A stretch of 64,000 bases of DNA from Clostridium ljungdahlii (lineage in GTDB: Bacteria; Bacillota; Clostridia; Clostridiales; Clostridiaceae): NCBI RefSeq assembly GCF_001636845.1, contig NZ_LITT01000002.1:1-64000 (forward strand), written 5' to 3'. The notes under the pieces were generated by a model that searched no databases, was not told the origin of the DNA, and was given only the letters and a program-made list of their open reading frames with translations. This document shows positions 8,232 through 17,661 of this stretch, one piece after another. Both the position numbers and the translations under genes were made by a program. Every line of letters starts with the position of its first letter. Position 1 is the first letter of the stretch.

Positions 8232-9551
8232 ATGAATGTGGTAAAAGAAATAATATTAGATGAAATCGAAGCTTTACTTTTTTTGGGTGTCTTTGAAGCA
8301 CTTTATAATGAAAAAAGATTTATGATGAACAATAAAATTAGAATCACTTTATTTTCTATAGCATATATTTCTGTAACTTGTTGGAGTACATTTTATATTC
8401 CAAATGTTTATCATACACTTTTTCTTTCAGCAGTTAATATTTTACTATTATCCTGCATTATAAAAATAAAAATATATGATTCAACGGTCGTGTATTGTTT
8501 ATTTGTTACAGTAATTTTGGCTACTGAAACTTTTGTTGAAATTATCGAAATGTTTATATTTAACGTAAATATAAATCAAGTTTTTCTAAAACCTCAACAT
8601 GTGTGGATATTTTTGTCATTCTCTAAAATTCTACAAATAACCGTTGTAGTTATACTTTTGAAATTTAATTTCTATTTTACAAAGCTCAAATTATTTGAAA
8701 AAGAAGGTCGTATTTTTTCAAATTTAATAATTGAAATTGGAACAGTTACTTTATTTGTATATAGTGTTAATTTAAGTATTCTTGATATAAAAAATATACA
8801 AACCTATAATATATTAATTTTCACCGTATACTTCATATTTCTGATTTTGAAGTTCAAGAACTTAAAAGAGAAAGAAACTCTCGTAGACATAAATGCTAAG
8901 TATAAAGTTCAAGAAAGCCAAATTAAAAACATGGAGGAAATAATTAGTATAATAAGGCAGGAAAAACATGATTTTGCCAATCATATAAATGTCATACAAG
9001 GACTATGCATGTTAAATAAGCCTAACACTGTTGAAAGAATAAACGATTATGTGTTAAAAATTTCAGATACCGTGCATTCTTCTTTTAAGTACTTGGATAC
9101 AGGAAATGATTACATAGATGGAATATTGTCTATCAAAAATAACTATGCTATGAAAAATAATATAGATTTTGAAGTGATGATCGATGAACCTTTTGACTTG
9201 ATAAAAATTAGGCAGGATGAGTTGATAAGCATTATAAGTAATCTAGTAGACAATGCTTTTGAGGCCTTCCAATCTAAATCATATACAGATTATAAAGAGA
9301 TAGCTGTCAGTACCTTCAGAGAGCATGAGGATTTTTGCATTGAAGTAGCTGACAATGGAGATGTTATTTCAGAAAATACGAAAAAAAAGATTTTTGATAA
9401 AGGCTTCTCTACGAAAACCAGCAAAAAAAGTGATCATGGTTTTGGACTATATATTATTAAACAGCTAGTTGAAAAAAACGATGGAAGTATATATGTGGAA
9501 AGTAATCCTGAAATTACTAAATTTACAATAAGATTTAAGATAGAAGGATAG
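8232..9551 (+). CDS. agrC: AgrC-like sensor histidine kinase (HPK10 type)
   Basis: A 439-residue membrane kinase. About six hydrophobic segments span residues 10-210. A coiled linker follows, then the HPK10 phospho-acceptor box EKHDFANHINVI with H246, the N-box LVDNAFEAF near 332, and the ATP-lid glycines FSTKTSK-DHGFGL near 398. The GHKL domain is complete. By family knowledge it senses the cyclic peptide made from AgrD by AgrB. Four bases separate it from agrB. No AgrA-type response regulator is adjacent, so its phosphotransfer partner must lie elsewhere or has been lost. Confidence 0.88.
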   Translation: MNVVKEIILDEIEALLFLGVFEALYNEKRFMMNNKIRITLFSIAYISVTCWSTFYIPNVYHTLFLSAVNILLLSCIIKIKIYDSTVVYCLFVTVILATETFVEIIEMFIFNVNINQVFLKPQHVWIFLSFSKILQITVVVILLKFNFYFTKLKLFEKEGRIFSNLIIEIGTVTLFVYSVNLSILDIKNIQTYNILIFTVYFIFLILKFKNLKEKETLVDINAKYKVQESQIKNMEEIISIIRQEKHDFANHINVIQGLCMLNKPNTVERINDYVLKISDTVHSSFKYLDTGNDYIDGILSIKNNYAMKNNIDFEVMIDEPFDLIKIRQDELISIISNLVDNAFEAFQSKSYTDYKEIAVSTFREHEDFCIEVADNGDVISENTKKKIFDKGFSTKTSKKSDHGFGLYIIKQLVEKNDGSIYVESNPEITKFTIRFKIEG

Positions 9552-9555
9552 ATAA

Positions 9556-10107
9556 ATGGATGAACTTATAGGAGCTATAGTAAAAAAAATTTCTGAAACA
9601 AATCCTGAATTTTCTGATTTGGAACTAAAAAAGATGGAATATGGATTGCTTTGTATTTTTGATGAGATAACAAAGATTATTCCATATTTTATTATATTTT
9701 GGTTGTTCTCATTGCAGCAGTATTATATAGTTATTCTCATATTTTTTTGCCCAATTAGGATATTCTCAGGAGGGTATCATGCAAAAACCTATTGGGGATG
9801 TTTTTTCATTAGTTTTATTGCATTTTTATCTATAATAATTGTTGGAAAATATGTTTCATTTAATACGTACATATTGTTGATGCTGGAGGCTATTTCGTTT
9901 GTACTTATTTGTATTTTTTCTCCTGTAGATAATATTAATAAAAGAATAAAAAGTAAAGAACGTAAAATGAAGCTTAAATATACTTCTATAATAATTACGT
10001 CCTTTTTAATTATATTATGCTATTTTTTACCACATAAATTTTTAAATACTGCAGTAATATCTATTACTAGTGCAGCAGTATTTATGATTGCTGGTAAATT
10101 TAAATAA
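9556..10107 (+). CDS. agrB: AgrB-like accessory gene regulator protein (peptide-processing membrane protease)
   Basis: A 183-residue integral membrane protein of the AgrB family. The conserved IRIFSGGYHAKTYWGC segment carries the catalytic His (H75) and Cys (C82) known to cleave the AgrD C-terminus and help form the ring. About five hydrophobic helices surround it. It follows agrC with a 4-base gap and is the last gene before a terminator. The order D-C-B differs from the common B-D-C-A arrangement. Confidence 0.9.
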   Translation: MDELIGAIVKKISETNPEFSDLELKKMEYGLLCIFDEITKIIPYFIIFWLFSLQQYYIVILIFFCPIRIFSGGYHAKTYWGCFFISFIAFLSIIIVGKYVSFNTYILLMLEAISFVLICIFSPVDNINKRIKSKERKMKLKYTSIIITSFLIILCYFLPHKFLNTAVISITSAAVFMIAGKFK

Positions 10108-10122
10108 TTGATAATTTTGTTT

Positions 10123-10150
10123 AGAACTGGTATTTACCAGTTCTTATTTT
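10123..10150 (+). terminator. Intrinsic terminator of the agr module
   Basis: A 9-bp stem (AGAACTGGT with ACCAGTTCT), a 4-base loop, and a T-rich tail TATTTTTG. It follows agrB closely. Confidence 0.8.
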
Positions 10151-10255
10151 TGTATTTAAATACAATTAATCAATACTATGGTAGTATTTCCAATAAACTA
10201 ATATTTATAAGAATTTCCTTCCTTTCTATACTAATTTGAGAGAGGAGGGAATAAT

Positions 10256-10429
10256 ATGGATGAAATTGAAGGAATATTTCAAAAAATAGCTGAATTAAGA
10301 AAAGAACTAGAAAATTTAATTGAGCAAAAGAAAAATTTGCTTGATCCAGAAGTAATTGTTGCAAGTCAAATGTTGGATTCAATTTTAAATGAATACAATA
10401 AAATAATTAAAAACAAAACAGGCAATTAA
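10256..10429 (+). CDS. Spo0E-like aspartyl-phosphate phosphatase (57 aa)
   Basis: A small gene with an AGGAGGG ribosome binding site 6 bases before the ATG. The 57-residue product is predicted to be a helical hairpin and carries VASQMLDSILNEY, a match to the Spo0E-family SQxLDxxLxxY motif. Family members dephosphorylate Spo0A~P and delay sporulation. It lies between the agr module and an insertion sequence, a suggestive but unproven link between quorum sensing and sporulation timing. Confidence 0.85.
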   Translation: MDEIEGIFQKIAELRKELENLIEQKKNLLDPEVIVASQMLDSILNEYNKIIKNKTGN

Positions 10430-10701
10430 CAAAAGAGAGAGACAAAATGTCTGTCTTATACATATAAAAGTTGACATACTAGAGAAATAATAAAGGAGAA
10501 TGAATTATTAAAACCAGAAGTTTAGCACTTAAAAAATTTTTAGGACGATAGTCCTTTGTATTATAAAGCCTTATGAATATTTATAGTAGAATTAATAGAT
10601 TCCGATTTTTACTGGAAATTATATGAGTAAAATTTGCATAATAAAAGCATCCTTTTTATAATGGTTTTGCTGAAAACTAAAAATAAAAGGATGCTGATAA
10701 A

Positions 10702-11955
10702 ATGAGTAAAAGTTATTTAAAACAGTTTCTCACTTATATTAACAGGGTATATGATATAGGTGAAAAAATCAATACCTTGAAAGATAAAATGGTAAGATCT
10801 CCAGTAAAAGTTTCAACAATAGCTTTCGTAGTATTATTTGGATTCATGCTTCAAATAAGAAGTTTCAATAGATTAGAACATTGGATTAAAAAGAATAAAT
10901 TTAAAAAGGTATTACCTAAAAATACTAAAATGCTGCGCATTGACGCCGTTAGACGTTGCTTGAGTGATTTTGATCTTGATGGCTTAAAAAACATGAACAA
11001 ACACATAATAAAAACTACTATGAAGAATAAAGTATTTAGAAATGGAACTATAGACGGTTTAAAAGTAGCCGCCATAGATGGTGTAGAATTATTTGATAGC
11101 ATTAAAAAATCTTGTAAAAACTGTCTTACAAGGATTGATAAAAATGGTATAACTCATTATTTCCACAGGTCAGTAGTTTGTGCAATGGTTGGTTCTGATC
11201 CACATGTTGTCTTAGGTCAGGAAATGCTTGAACCTAAAAAGGATAGCTCTAATAAAGATGAAGGCGAAATTACAAGTGGTAAACGACTAATTAAAAAACT
11301 ATATAAGGAATATCATCACTTTGCAGATATTATTGTAGCTGATGCTTTATATTGTAAGTCCACATGGGTAAAGGAAGTCCTTTCCATAGGAATGGATGTA
11401 GTAGTTAGAGTAAAAGATCACAGACTTAATATTGTAAAAGATGCGTTAGCCCTATTTAAATGTCGTGAGGCAGATAAATGTTGGACTGTAAAGAAAAACA
11501 TAAATGCTTATAGAAATATTAAAGCTTGGGATGATGATAATTTCCAAATGTCCAATTCAGATATAGAAGTAAGATTTATAAAATTTATAGAAGAAATTCA
11601 TACTGGAGATAAAATAGAAATTAAAGAAGGGTGGATCATAACAACAGATAAATTTACATCAGTAGAAACCTTGTGGAAGATAATGCATAAAAGATGGGAC
11701 ATTGAGAATAATGTCTTTCACCAACTGAAAACGGAATGGCATTTAGACCACTGTTTTCTTCATAGCCCTACGGGCGTGGAGACAGTTTTAATGTTTATAA
11801 TAATAGCATTCAATCTAATGCAGTTATACTTTTTTAGATGTTTAAGAGGTTTTAGAGAGAAGAATATGCTTCAAATAGATGTTATTGAAGATATAAAAGA
11901 TGAAAGATTTACTATAGAAGATGATTGGTATAATCCACTATTTATAAAGACCTAA
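10702..11955 (+). CDS. IS4-type DDE transposase
   Basis: 417 residues, intact. The DDE triad is visible: AAIDGVELF near residue 123 (first Asp), IIVADALYC near 213 (second Asp), and KRWDIENNVFHQLKTEW near 330, the IS4-family signature with catalytic Glu and downstream Lys. Length is normal for the family. An AAAGGATG ribosome binding site precedes the ATG. The gene appears functional and its composition is like that of its neighbours. Confidence 0.88.
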   Translation: MSKSYLKQFLTYINRVYDIGEKINTLKDKMVRSPVKVSTIAFVVLFGFMLQIRSFNRLEHWIKKNKFKKVLPKNTKMLRIDAVRRCLSDFDLDGLKNMNKHIIKTTMKNKVFRNGTIDGLKVAAIDGVELFDSIKKSCKNCLTRIDKNGITHYFHRSVVCAMVGSDPHVVLGQEMLEPKKDSSNKDEGEITSGKRLIKKLYKEYHHFADIIVADALYCKSTWVKEVLSIGMDVVVRVKDHRLNIVKDALALFKCREADKCWTVKKNINAYRNIKAWDDDNFQMSNSDIEVRFIKFIEEIHTGDKIEIKEGWIITTDKFTSVETLWKIMHKRWDIENNVFHQLKTEWHLDHCFLHSPTGVETVLMFIIIAFNLMQLYFFRCLRGFREKNMLQIDVIEDIKDERFTIEDDWYNPLFIKT

Positions 11956-12074
11956 GTTGAAAGTAAAACTGGAAATTAATTTTTAAGATTTCTTGGGTTA
12001 AGGGAATTGTACATATTTTTACGACCTATCGGTCTAAAAACTTACCATTACTTAAAATAAGTGTAAAAAGATAC

Positions 12075-12107
12075 AATTCCAGTAAAAATAAAATTTTTAC
12101 TGGAATT
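12075..12107 (+). terminator. Hairpin near the right end of the IS
   Basis: A 15-bp perfect stem (AATTCCAGTAAAAAT and its complement) with a 3-base loop, just inside the right terminal repeat. It may stop transposase transcription or impinging transcription, a common feature of IS ends. Confidence 0.5.
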
Positions 12108-12141
12108 TAGGTGCTAAATCTCTGTATTTATGAAGATAATG

Positions 12142-12170
12142 TTGACTTTTCAAAAAATATGTACTACACT
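12142..12170 (+). promoter_or_regulatory. Promoter of the cobalamin-uptake locus
   Basis: TTGACT (12142-12147), a 17-base spacer, and TACACT (12165-12170). It starts transcription about 25 bases before the cobalamin riboswitch and lies outside the IS, so it does not depend on the element. Confidence 0.55.
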
Positions 12171-12204
12171 TAATATAAAAGTAATGAAAATTTAATATTT
12201 AGTA

Positions 12205-12402
12205 TTAGGTGCTGTCAAATATGACAGTTAAAAGGAAAAGTGCAAGAAACACTGCAGCCCACCGTTACTGTATGGAGGATGAAACCCTAATTATGTCACT
12301 GGATTTATATCTGGGAAGACAGGGAAGTAAGATGACTCTGAGCCAGGAAGCCTGCCTGATATGTTGTTAATTCTTTCGGAGGGGAAGATATGTTGCATGT
12401 AA
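12205..12402 (+). promoter_or_regulatory. Cobalamin riboswitch 1 (controls the surface-protein/ECF locus)
   Basis: Core cobalamin-riboswitch elements are visible in order: AGGTGCTGTC at the 5' side, a CAGCCCACCG-TTACTG loop (L5 region), TGTCACTGG (B12-box-like), GGGAAGACAGG, GAGCCAGGAAGCCTGCCTG, and a distal TTCTTT-CGGAGGG-GAAGA hairpin. The CGGAGGG loop can pair with the CCCACCG of L5, the kissing interaction that defines this class. A terminator follows at 12448. Cobalamin binding is expected to turn the downstream genes off. Confidence 0.9.
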
Positions 12403-12447
12403 AAATGTACGTTTACGACGTAAGTAAACAGTTACATTTGAAATAAG

Positions 12448-12470
12448 AGGACCCTCAGGGGTCCTTTTTA
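12448..12470 (+). terminator. Riboswitch 1 expression-platform terminator
   Basis: AGGACC(C) pairs with GGGTCCT and is followed by TTTTTA. It is placed as the ligand-controlled terminator of riboswitch 1. Confidence 0.8.
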
Positions 12471-12488
12471 TTTATTTCGTTGTATTTT

Positions 12489-12516
12489 CGTCTCCTAAAA
12501 AGGGAGGCGTTTTTTA
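12489..12516 (+). terminator. Second terminator in tandem after riboswitch 1
   Basis: CGTCTCCT pairs with AGGGAGGCG (one or two G-U pairs) and is followed by six T. Two terminators in series before the first gene suggest tight silencing when cobalamin is plentiful. Confidence 0.6.
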
Positions 12517-12608
12517 ATTACATCAAGATACTATAAAAAGAATATTCTAAATTTCAATAATATATAGGCAATTCTAGAAATATTACATTAATTTGAAGGA
12601 GGGATAAT

Positions 12609-14573
12609 ATGCAAAAAGTTATAAGTAAATGTACTACATTTTTATTTATGATAGGTATTGCATTATCTGCTTTTGGAAATCAGGTGAATGCAGATACAAA
12701 TGTAAGCAAAAATAGAATTTATGGAAATGACAGAATTGAAACTTCATTAAAAATAAGCCAAGATGGCTGGAAAGATGGCTCAAGTACTGTAGTTATAGCT
12801 CAGGGTTATGGTTATGCTGATGCCCTTTGTGCAGGATCACTTGCTAAAAAATACAATGCACCTATAATACTTTCCAAGCAAGATGGATTAAGTGATGAGA
12901 CTATAAATGAGTTAAAAAGGCTTAAGGCAAGTAAAGCTTTTGTAATTGGAGGTAAGGCCTCACTATCTGATGGTGTGGAATCTGAGCTGAAGAATATTGG
13001 TATAAATGATGTGGAAAGGCTTGGAGGTGCAACAAGATATGAAACTTCTGTTAAAATAGCTGAAAGTCTAGGAAGTGTAGATAGTATTGTAGTTGCATCT
13101 GGCAGTGGTTATGCAGATAGTCTTTCTATAGCACCTATAGCATCTAAAAAAGGAATGCCAATACTTTTATCAGAAAAGGACAGCCTTCCTGATGTAGACA
13201 CTGAATACATAAAAAAAGTAAATGCAAACAAAAGTTATGTAATAGGTGGAGAAAGTGTTATATCAGATAATATAAAAAATTCTCTTCCAAATGCACAGAG
13301 AATTGGAGGAAGTACTAGATTTGAAACAAACTTAGCTGTACTTGAAAATTTCAAGTCTGATCTTGACTTTAGCAATGTGTATATAGCTGAAGGAGATGGA
13401 CCTAATGGAAATGAATTTGCAGATGCTCTTTCAGGGTCAGCTCTTGCAGCACAGAAATCAGCTCCTTTAGTACTTATGTATAACAGCTTAAACTCAAATG
13501 TGGAGGATTTTATAAAGTCTAATATTTCTAATAAGACAGTATTTACGGCATTAGGAGGAACTAAAGTAGTTCCAGATGATGCTATAGATAATATTATAAC
13601 TGCATATAACCAAGCAAATAGTGGGAAAAACACTAATATCTCAGGGGGTCCTTCAGGAGGATCTAGTGGAGGATATACTCCAGTTCAGCCATCAGGTGAT
13701 TTAAGTTTAAATTCAGCAAATCAAACTTATGATGGAAATACTTCTGGAAATAAGAACGAAATAACAGGAAATGTAAATATATCAGCAGATAAAGTTTCTC
13801 TTCAAAATGTAAAAATTGATGGCACACTTACAATAGATCCAGGTGCAAGTGGAGTTAGCACTATAACGAATGTTACAGCTGGTAATATAGTAGTAAAATC
13901 TGGGGCAGATCACAGTATTTATTTGAATAACGTGAAGTCTGATTCACTCCTGGTTAATAGCAGTAACAGCGTAAAGGTTGAGATAAGCAGTGGAACTCAA
14001 ATAGTAGATACACAAATAGCAAGTAGTTCAACACTAGTGGCTCCAGATGATGCTAAATCAACTTTTGGACAAGTTGTTGTGGATTCAACTTCAAATCCAC
14101 AAATAACACTTACAGGTGGATTTGAAAATGTTAATGTAAAAAATAAAGCTGCCATAAATTTAACAGGAGCCAATGTATCAGCAATAAATGCTTCTGAAAG
14201 CTTTACTTTAAATATAAATGATGACACATCTACTGTAGCTGCACTAAAGGTGCTAGAAGGTTGCGCTGTTGATGGAAACAAAAAAATAACACAAACAACT
14301 GTAAAAAACATCGTAAATGTAAATAAGGATGGAATTAACTTAAATATAATTGAAAATACTTCAGATGATATAGATATAAGTGCAGCTAGTAAAAATGATA
14401 ACGATAAAATTGCCTTAACTTTATATGATAGCCAGGGGAACTTGAGTTACATAAATCAATCTGAAAATGGTAACTTACAGGTTAAAACTGCTCTTAAGTC
14501 CGGAAAATATCATGGCTTTATCAAATCTTCAAGTACTGAGGTAGTTGATATAAATGAATTTGAAATTAAGTAA
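12609..14573 (+). CDS. Cell-wall-anchored CWB2 protein with predicted beta-solenoid domain
   Basis: 654 residues. A signal peptide (basic start, hydrophobic core, cleavage near residue 29) precedes three CWB2 repeats (about 35-330). Each has the RIYGNDRIETS/RLGGATRYETS/RIGGSTRFETN opening and a (V/L)IGG or ALGGT core. Triple CWB2 modules bind wall polymers in clostridial surface proteins. After a Gly/Ser/Pro linker (~340-365) the C-terminal half is a series of short Val/Ile/Asn-rich beta repeats (NVKIDGTLTI, NVTAGNIVVK, NVKSDSLLVN), suggesting a right-handed beta-helix. It has no toroid or DUF4430 domain, unlike its paralogues. It is first after riboswitch 1. A role in corrinoid capture or as scaffold is inferred from position only. 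Confidence 0.82.
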   Translation: MQKVISKCTTFLFMIGIALSAFGNQVNADTNVSKNRIYGNDRIETSLKISQDGWKDGSSTVVIAQGYGYADALCAGSLAKKYNAPIILSKQDGLSDETINELKRLKASKAFVIGGKASLSDGVESELKNIGINDVERLGGATRYETSVKIAESLGSVDSIVVASGSGYADSLSIAPIASKKGMPILLSEKDSLPDVDTEYIKKVNANKSYVIGGESVISDNIKNSLPNAQRIGGSTRFETNLAVLENFKSDLDFSNVYIAEGDGPNGNEFADALSGSALAAQKSAPLVLMYNSLNSNVEDFIKSNISNKTVFTALGGTKVVPDDAIDNIITAYNQANSGKNTNISGGPSGGSSGGYTPVQPSGDLSLNSANQTYDGNTSGNKNEITGNVNISADKVSLQNVKIDGTLTIDPGASGVSTITNVTAGNIVVKSGADHSIYLNNVKSDSLLVNSSNSVKVEISSGTQIVDTQIASSSTLVAPDDAKSTFGQVVVDSTSNPQITLTGGFENVNVKNKAAINLTGANVSAINASESFTLNINDDTSTVAALKVLEGCAVDGNKKITQTTVKNIVNVNKDGINLNIIENTSDDIDISAASKNDNDKIALTLYDSQGNLSYINQSENGNLQVKTALKSGKYHGFIKSSSTEVVDINEFEIK

Positions 14574-14614
14574 TAGGGTTATTACCAATTATGATGTATG
14601 AAAGGAGAGAGTAT

Positions 14615-17600
14615 ATGAAGAATTTTAAAGTTAATCTGATGTCATTTATTATGACATTTGTAATGATGATTGGCTTATTAGGAACTGGTACAGTTCAAGT
14701 ATTTGCAGATGGAACTGGATATTCATCTCAAATAAATAGTCTTATAAATTCAATGAGTCCATCTATTACACAAAACATGGGTGATTGGCAGACTTTGGAT
14801 TTAAATAAGGCAGGAAAAGAAGTACCGGGAAGTTATTTAACAAATCTTGAAAGTAATATAAAAAGTGGTTCAGATTCCTTATCTTTACCTACAGATTATG
14901 AGAGAACTTCTTTGGGAATACTTGCAGCTGGTGGAGATCCAACAAACTTTGCTGGAATGAATTTAATAGAAAAAATATATAACAATGAGGGCATCAAAGA
15001 TCAAGGCATAAATGCCTATGTATTTGCACTTATAGCTCTTGATGCGGGGAAATTTAATATACCTGATGGCTCAAAATGGACTAGGGATAGTTTGATTCAG
15101 GGAATATTAGATAATAGGACTACAGATGGTGGCTGGAGTTATAGTGGTGGTTCAGCAGATCCTGATATGACAGGAATGGCACTTTCAGCTTTAGCTCCAT
15201 ATTATGGCACTAACGCAAATGTAAAATCAGCTGTGGATGGAGCAGTTGAAATACTTGCAAATATTGAGAAGAATGATGGTGGATTTGCATCATGGAGCCC
15301 TAAAGATGGCGGGGGCGACGAAAATGCAAACAGTGTAGCTATGGTAATAATAGGATTATGTGATAGTAACGTAGATCCAACTACAGATAGTAGATTTACG
15401 AAGAATGGCAAAAACCCTTTAGATGCATTATTGAGCTATACAGTAAGTGACAATAGTGGATTTGGATATACAGATAATAAATCAGTTAATGGTATGGCAA
15501 CAGAACAGGGATTTAGAGCACTAGCTGCATACAATCTTTTTAAAGAAAGCAAAGGATCAGTATATAAGAATTTTGCAGCAAATACTTCAGATACTAAGGT
15601 AACTGGAATAAGCCTGGATAAAACAAGTGCAAATCTTACAGAAGGGGATTCATTGCAGCTTACACCAACGATAACACCAAAAGATGCCACTAACACGAAG
15701 GTAGATTGGTCAAGCAGTGATAAAACTATAGCAGCAGTAGATGGAAATGGAAAGGTAACAGCAGTAAAGGCAGGAACAGCAACTATAACAGCAACTACAG
15801 AAGATGGACAGAAAACAGCAGTTTGTGCTATAACAATTATTGCCAAAACCGTACCTGACAAAACTATACACGTATCAATGATTATTGATGGATATAAGGG
15901 AAATATGTTAACTGATGAAAATATAGAAGCTGCAGAAGGACAAACAGTTTACAGTATGTTTAAAAATGAACTTGCAGCCAAAGGAATAACTTATAAAAAT
16001 CCTGATGGTGATTTCTCACCATATATATCTGATATAGCAGGTGAAACGGAAAAAGATAGAGGAGCACAAAGTGGCTGGAAATACAGCGTAAATGGGGTAT
16101 TCCCTAATGTAGGCTGTGGAAGTGTTAACCTTAAAGATGGAGATAAAGTGCACTGGATATATGTAGAAGGTGCCTGGGATGAATTCCAGTTTAGAGATGT
16201 AGATTCAATTAGCTTAGATAAACAAAGTTTGAACTTAAATGTAAATGGTACAGAGAAGCTTACAGCTACAATTGATCCAGATAATGCTACAGATAAAGAT
16301 GTAACCTGGAAAAGCAGTGACCCTACAGTGGCAGCAGTAGATAAAAATGGAACTGTAACAGCAGTAAAAGCAGGGACAGCAACAATAACAGCAGCATCAG
16401 TGGACAATGATAGAACAGATTTCAATCAAAAAAAATATGTGGCTAAAACAGCTCAATGTACAGTTATAGTAAATTCACAACAGCCACAGACAGTAAAGGT
16501 AACAGGAGTAAGTCTTGACAAAACAAGTGCAAACTTGACAACAGGAGATACATTGCAGCTTACACCAACGATAACACCAAAAGATGCCACTAACACGAAG
16601 GTAGATTGGTCAAACAGTGATAAAACTATAGTAGCAGTAGATGAAAATGGAAAAATAACAGCAGTAAAGGCAGGAACAGCAACTATAACAGCAGTATCTG
16701 AAGACAATAAAGATGCAAAAGCACAGTGCACAGTTACAGTATCAGATAAAAAGCAAGCTGTTCAGGTAGATTTAAGTGTTACAGGCTATAAGGGAAGTAT
16801 ATTAGATGCTAAATCTATTGAAGTAGAAGATGGAAAAACAGTAGAACAAGTTGTAAAGCAGGTATTAGATGATAAAAAAATAGAATATACCGACGATAAT
16901 GGATACTTTTCTATGATAGGTAATGAGTCAGAGCGTGATAGAGGAGCGATTAGCGGATGGATGTATGATGTTAATGGCATACAACCAAGTGTAGGAATGA
17001 AAGATTATAAAGTTAAAAAGGGAGATAAAATAGGATTATTTTTCACAAGCGATTTTGGAAAAACTATGTTTAGAGACATAGACAAAATTAGTTTGGACAA
17101 TACAAAAATGGGCTTAAATGTAGGTGATATACAAACTATTCGAGCAAATGTATCTCCTATAACAGCTACAGAAACGGTGAATTGGTCAAGTAGTGACCCA
17201 ACAATAGCGGCGGTAGACAGCAATGGAAAGGTAATGGCAGTAAAGACAGGAACGGCAACTATAACGGCCTCAGGTAAATATAATAAAACTATAACGGCAC
17301 AGTGTGCAGTTACAATAGTTCAGCCATTGGTAATAACTAATTTGACAACAGAAGATTCATTTAAATTAGGTGATGATGCAAAGATATCTGTAAAAACTGA
17401 AAATAATTCAGGTAAAGACCAGGATGCGTCATTAATAGTAGCATTATATGATGAAGGTGGTAAATTTATCAATTATGTATGTGGAAGACAAACAATAAAA
17501 AATGGTGATTCATCCATCTTAACAACTATGATGAAACTTCCAGAAGAAGGAGCATACAAATTGAAAGCATTTATTTGGGACAGTTTAGAAAGTATGAATA

Positions 17601-17641
17601 TTATTTCTGATAGTATAGATATACCCGTCCAATCAAAATAA
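14615..17641 (+). CDS. Secreted transcobalamin-like protein: toroid, two DUF4430 and four Big2 domains
   Basis: About 1008 residues from ATG 14615 (GGAGAG ribosome binding site; an upstream ATG at 14591 has none). Order: signal peptide; alpha/alpha-toroid (~25-330) with paired-helix repeats such as TDYERTSLGILAAGGDP, DGGWSYSGGSADPDMTGMAL and NDGGFASW; Big2 Ig-like domain; DUF4430 domain (~420-525) with QSGWKYSVNGVFPNVGCG; two Big2 domains; a second DUF4430-like domain with ISGWMYDVNGIQPSVG; Big2; C-terminal beta-sandwich. Toroid plus DUF4430 is the domain pair of animal transcobalamin and intrinsic factor. With the cobalamin riboswitch, this suggests an extracellular corrinoid-binding protein. 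No CWB2 or LPXTG anchor is seen, so it may be released or held by partners. Confidence 0.82.
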   Translation: MKNFKVNLMSFIMTFVMMIGLLGTGTVQVFADGTGYSSQINSLINSMSPSITQNMGDWQTLDLNKAGKEVPGSYLTNLESNIKSGSDSLSLPTDYERTSLGILAAGGDPTNFAGMNLIEKIYNNEGIKDQGINAYVFALIALDAGKFNIPDGSKWTRDSLIQGILDNRTTDGGWSYSGGSADPDMTGMALSALAPYYGTNANVKSAVDGAVEILANIEKNDGGFASWSPKDGGGDENANSVAMVIIGLCDSNVDPTTDSRFTKNGKNPLDALLSYTVSDNSGFGYTDNKSVNGMATEQGFRALAAYNLFKESKGSVYKNFAANTSDTKVTGISLDKTSANLTEGDSLQLTPTITPKDATNTKVDWSSSDKTIAAVDGNGKVTAVKAGTATITATTEDGQKTAVCAITIIAKTVPDKTIHVSMIIDGYKGNMLTDENIEAAEGQTVYSMFKNELAAKGITYKNPDGDFSPYISDIAGETEKDRGAQSGWKYSVNGVFPNVGCGSVNLKDGDKVHWIYVEGAWDEFQFRDVDSISLDKQSLNLNVNGTEKLTATIDPDNATDKDVTWKSSDPTVAAVDKNGTVTAVKAGTATITAASVDNDRTDFNQKKYVAKTAQCTVIVNSQQPQTVKVTGVSLDKTSANLTTGDTLQLTPTITPKDATNTKVDWSNSDKTIVAVDENGKITAVKAGTATITAVSEDNKDAKAQCTVTVSDKKQAVQVDLSVTGYKGSILDAKSIEVEDGKTVEQVVKQVLDDKKIEYTDDNGYFSMIGNESERDRGAISGWMYDVNGIQPSVGMKDYKVKKGDKIGLFFTSDFGKTMFRDIDKISLDNTKMGLNVGDIQTIRANVSPITATETVNWSSSDPTIAAVDSNGKVMAVKTGTATITASGKYNKTITAQCAVTIVQPLVITNLTTEDSFKLGDDAKISVKTENNSGKDQDASLIVALYDEGGKFINYVCGRQTIKNGDSSILTTMMKLPEEGAYKLKAFIWDSLESMNIISDSIDIPVQSK
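15651..15813 (+). repeat. Near-identical Big2-encoding repeat, copy 1
   Basis: About 160 bases encoding most of a Big2 domain recur almost unchanged exactly 900 bases downstream. Long identical stretches at both codon-third positions and protein level indicate recent duplication or gene conversion within the gene. Confidence 0.8.
16551..16713 (+). repeat. Near-identical Big2-encoding repeat, copy 2
   Basis: Second copy of the Big2 segment at 15651, differing by only a few bases over the shared stretch. It marks a recombination-prone region that could change domain number. Confidence 0.8.
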
Positions 17642-17661
17642 ATAAATTTAAAATATGTTTT

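Larger units (their letters stand above)
10521..12118 (+). mobile_element. IS4-type insertion sequence
   Basis: The element is bounded by short imperfect terminal inverted repeats, TTTAGCACTTAAA at 10521 and its near-complement TTTAGGTGCTAAA ending at 12118, around one transposase gene. Flanks show no clear target duplication, so the ends are approximate. It contains repeats of an ACTGGAAATTA core at 10611 and 11968 and a strong hairpin at 12075-12107. It sits only about 24 bases upstream of the promoter of the cobalamin riboswitch locus, so its insertion may have separated that locus from former neighbours. Confidence 0.65.

Noticed and set aside
15202-17223. Several reverse-strand open frames within the toroid/Big2 gene
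   Set aside because: They mirror the repetitive forward coding sequence (Val/Ala/Thr-rich antisense of Big2 repeats) and resemble each other only because the forward repeats do.
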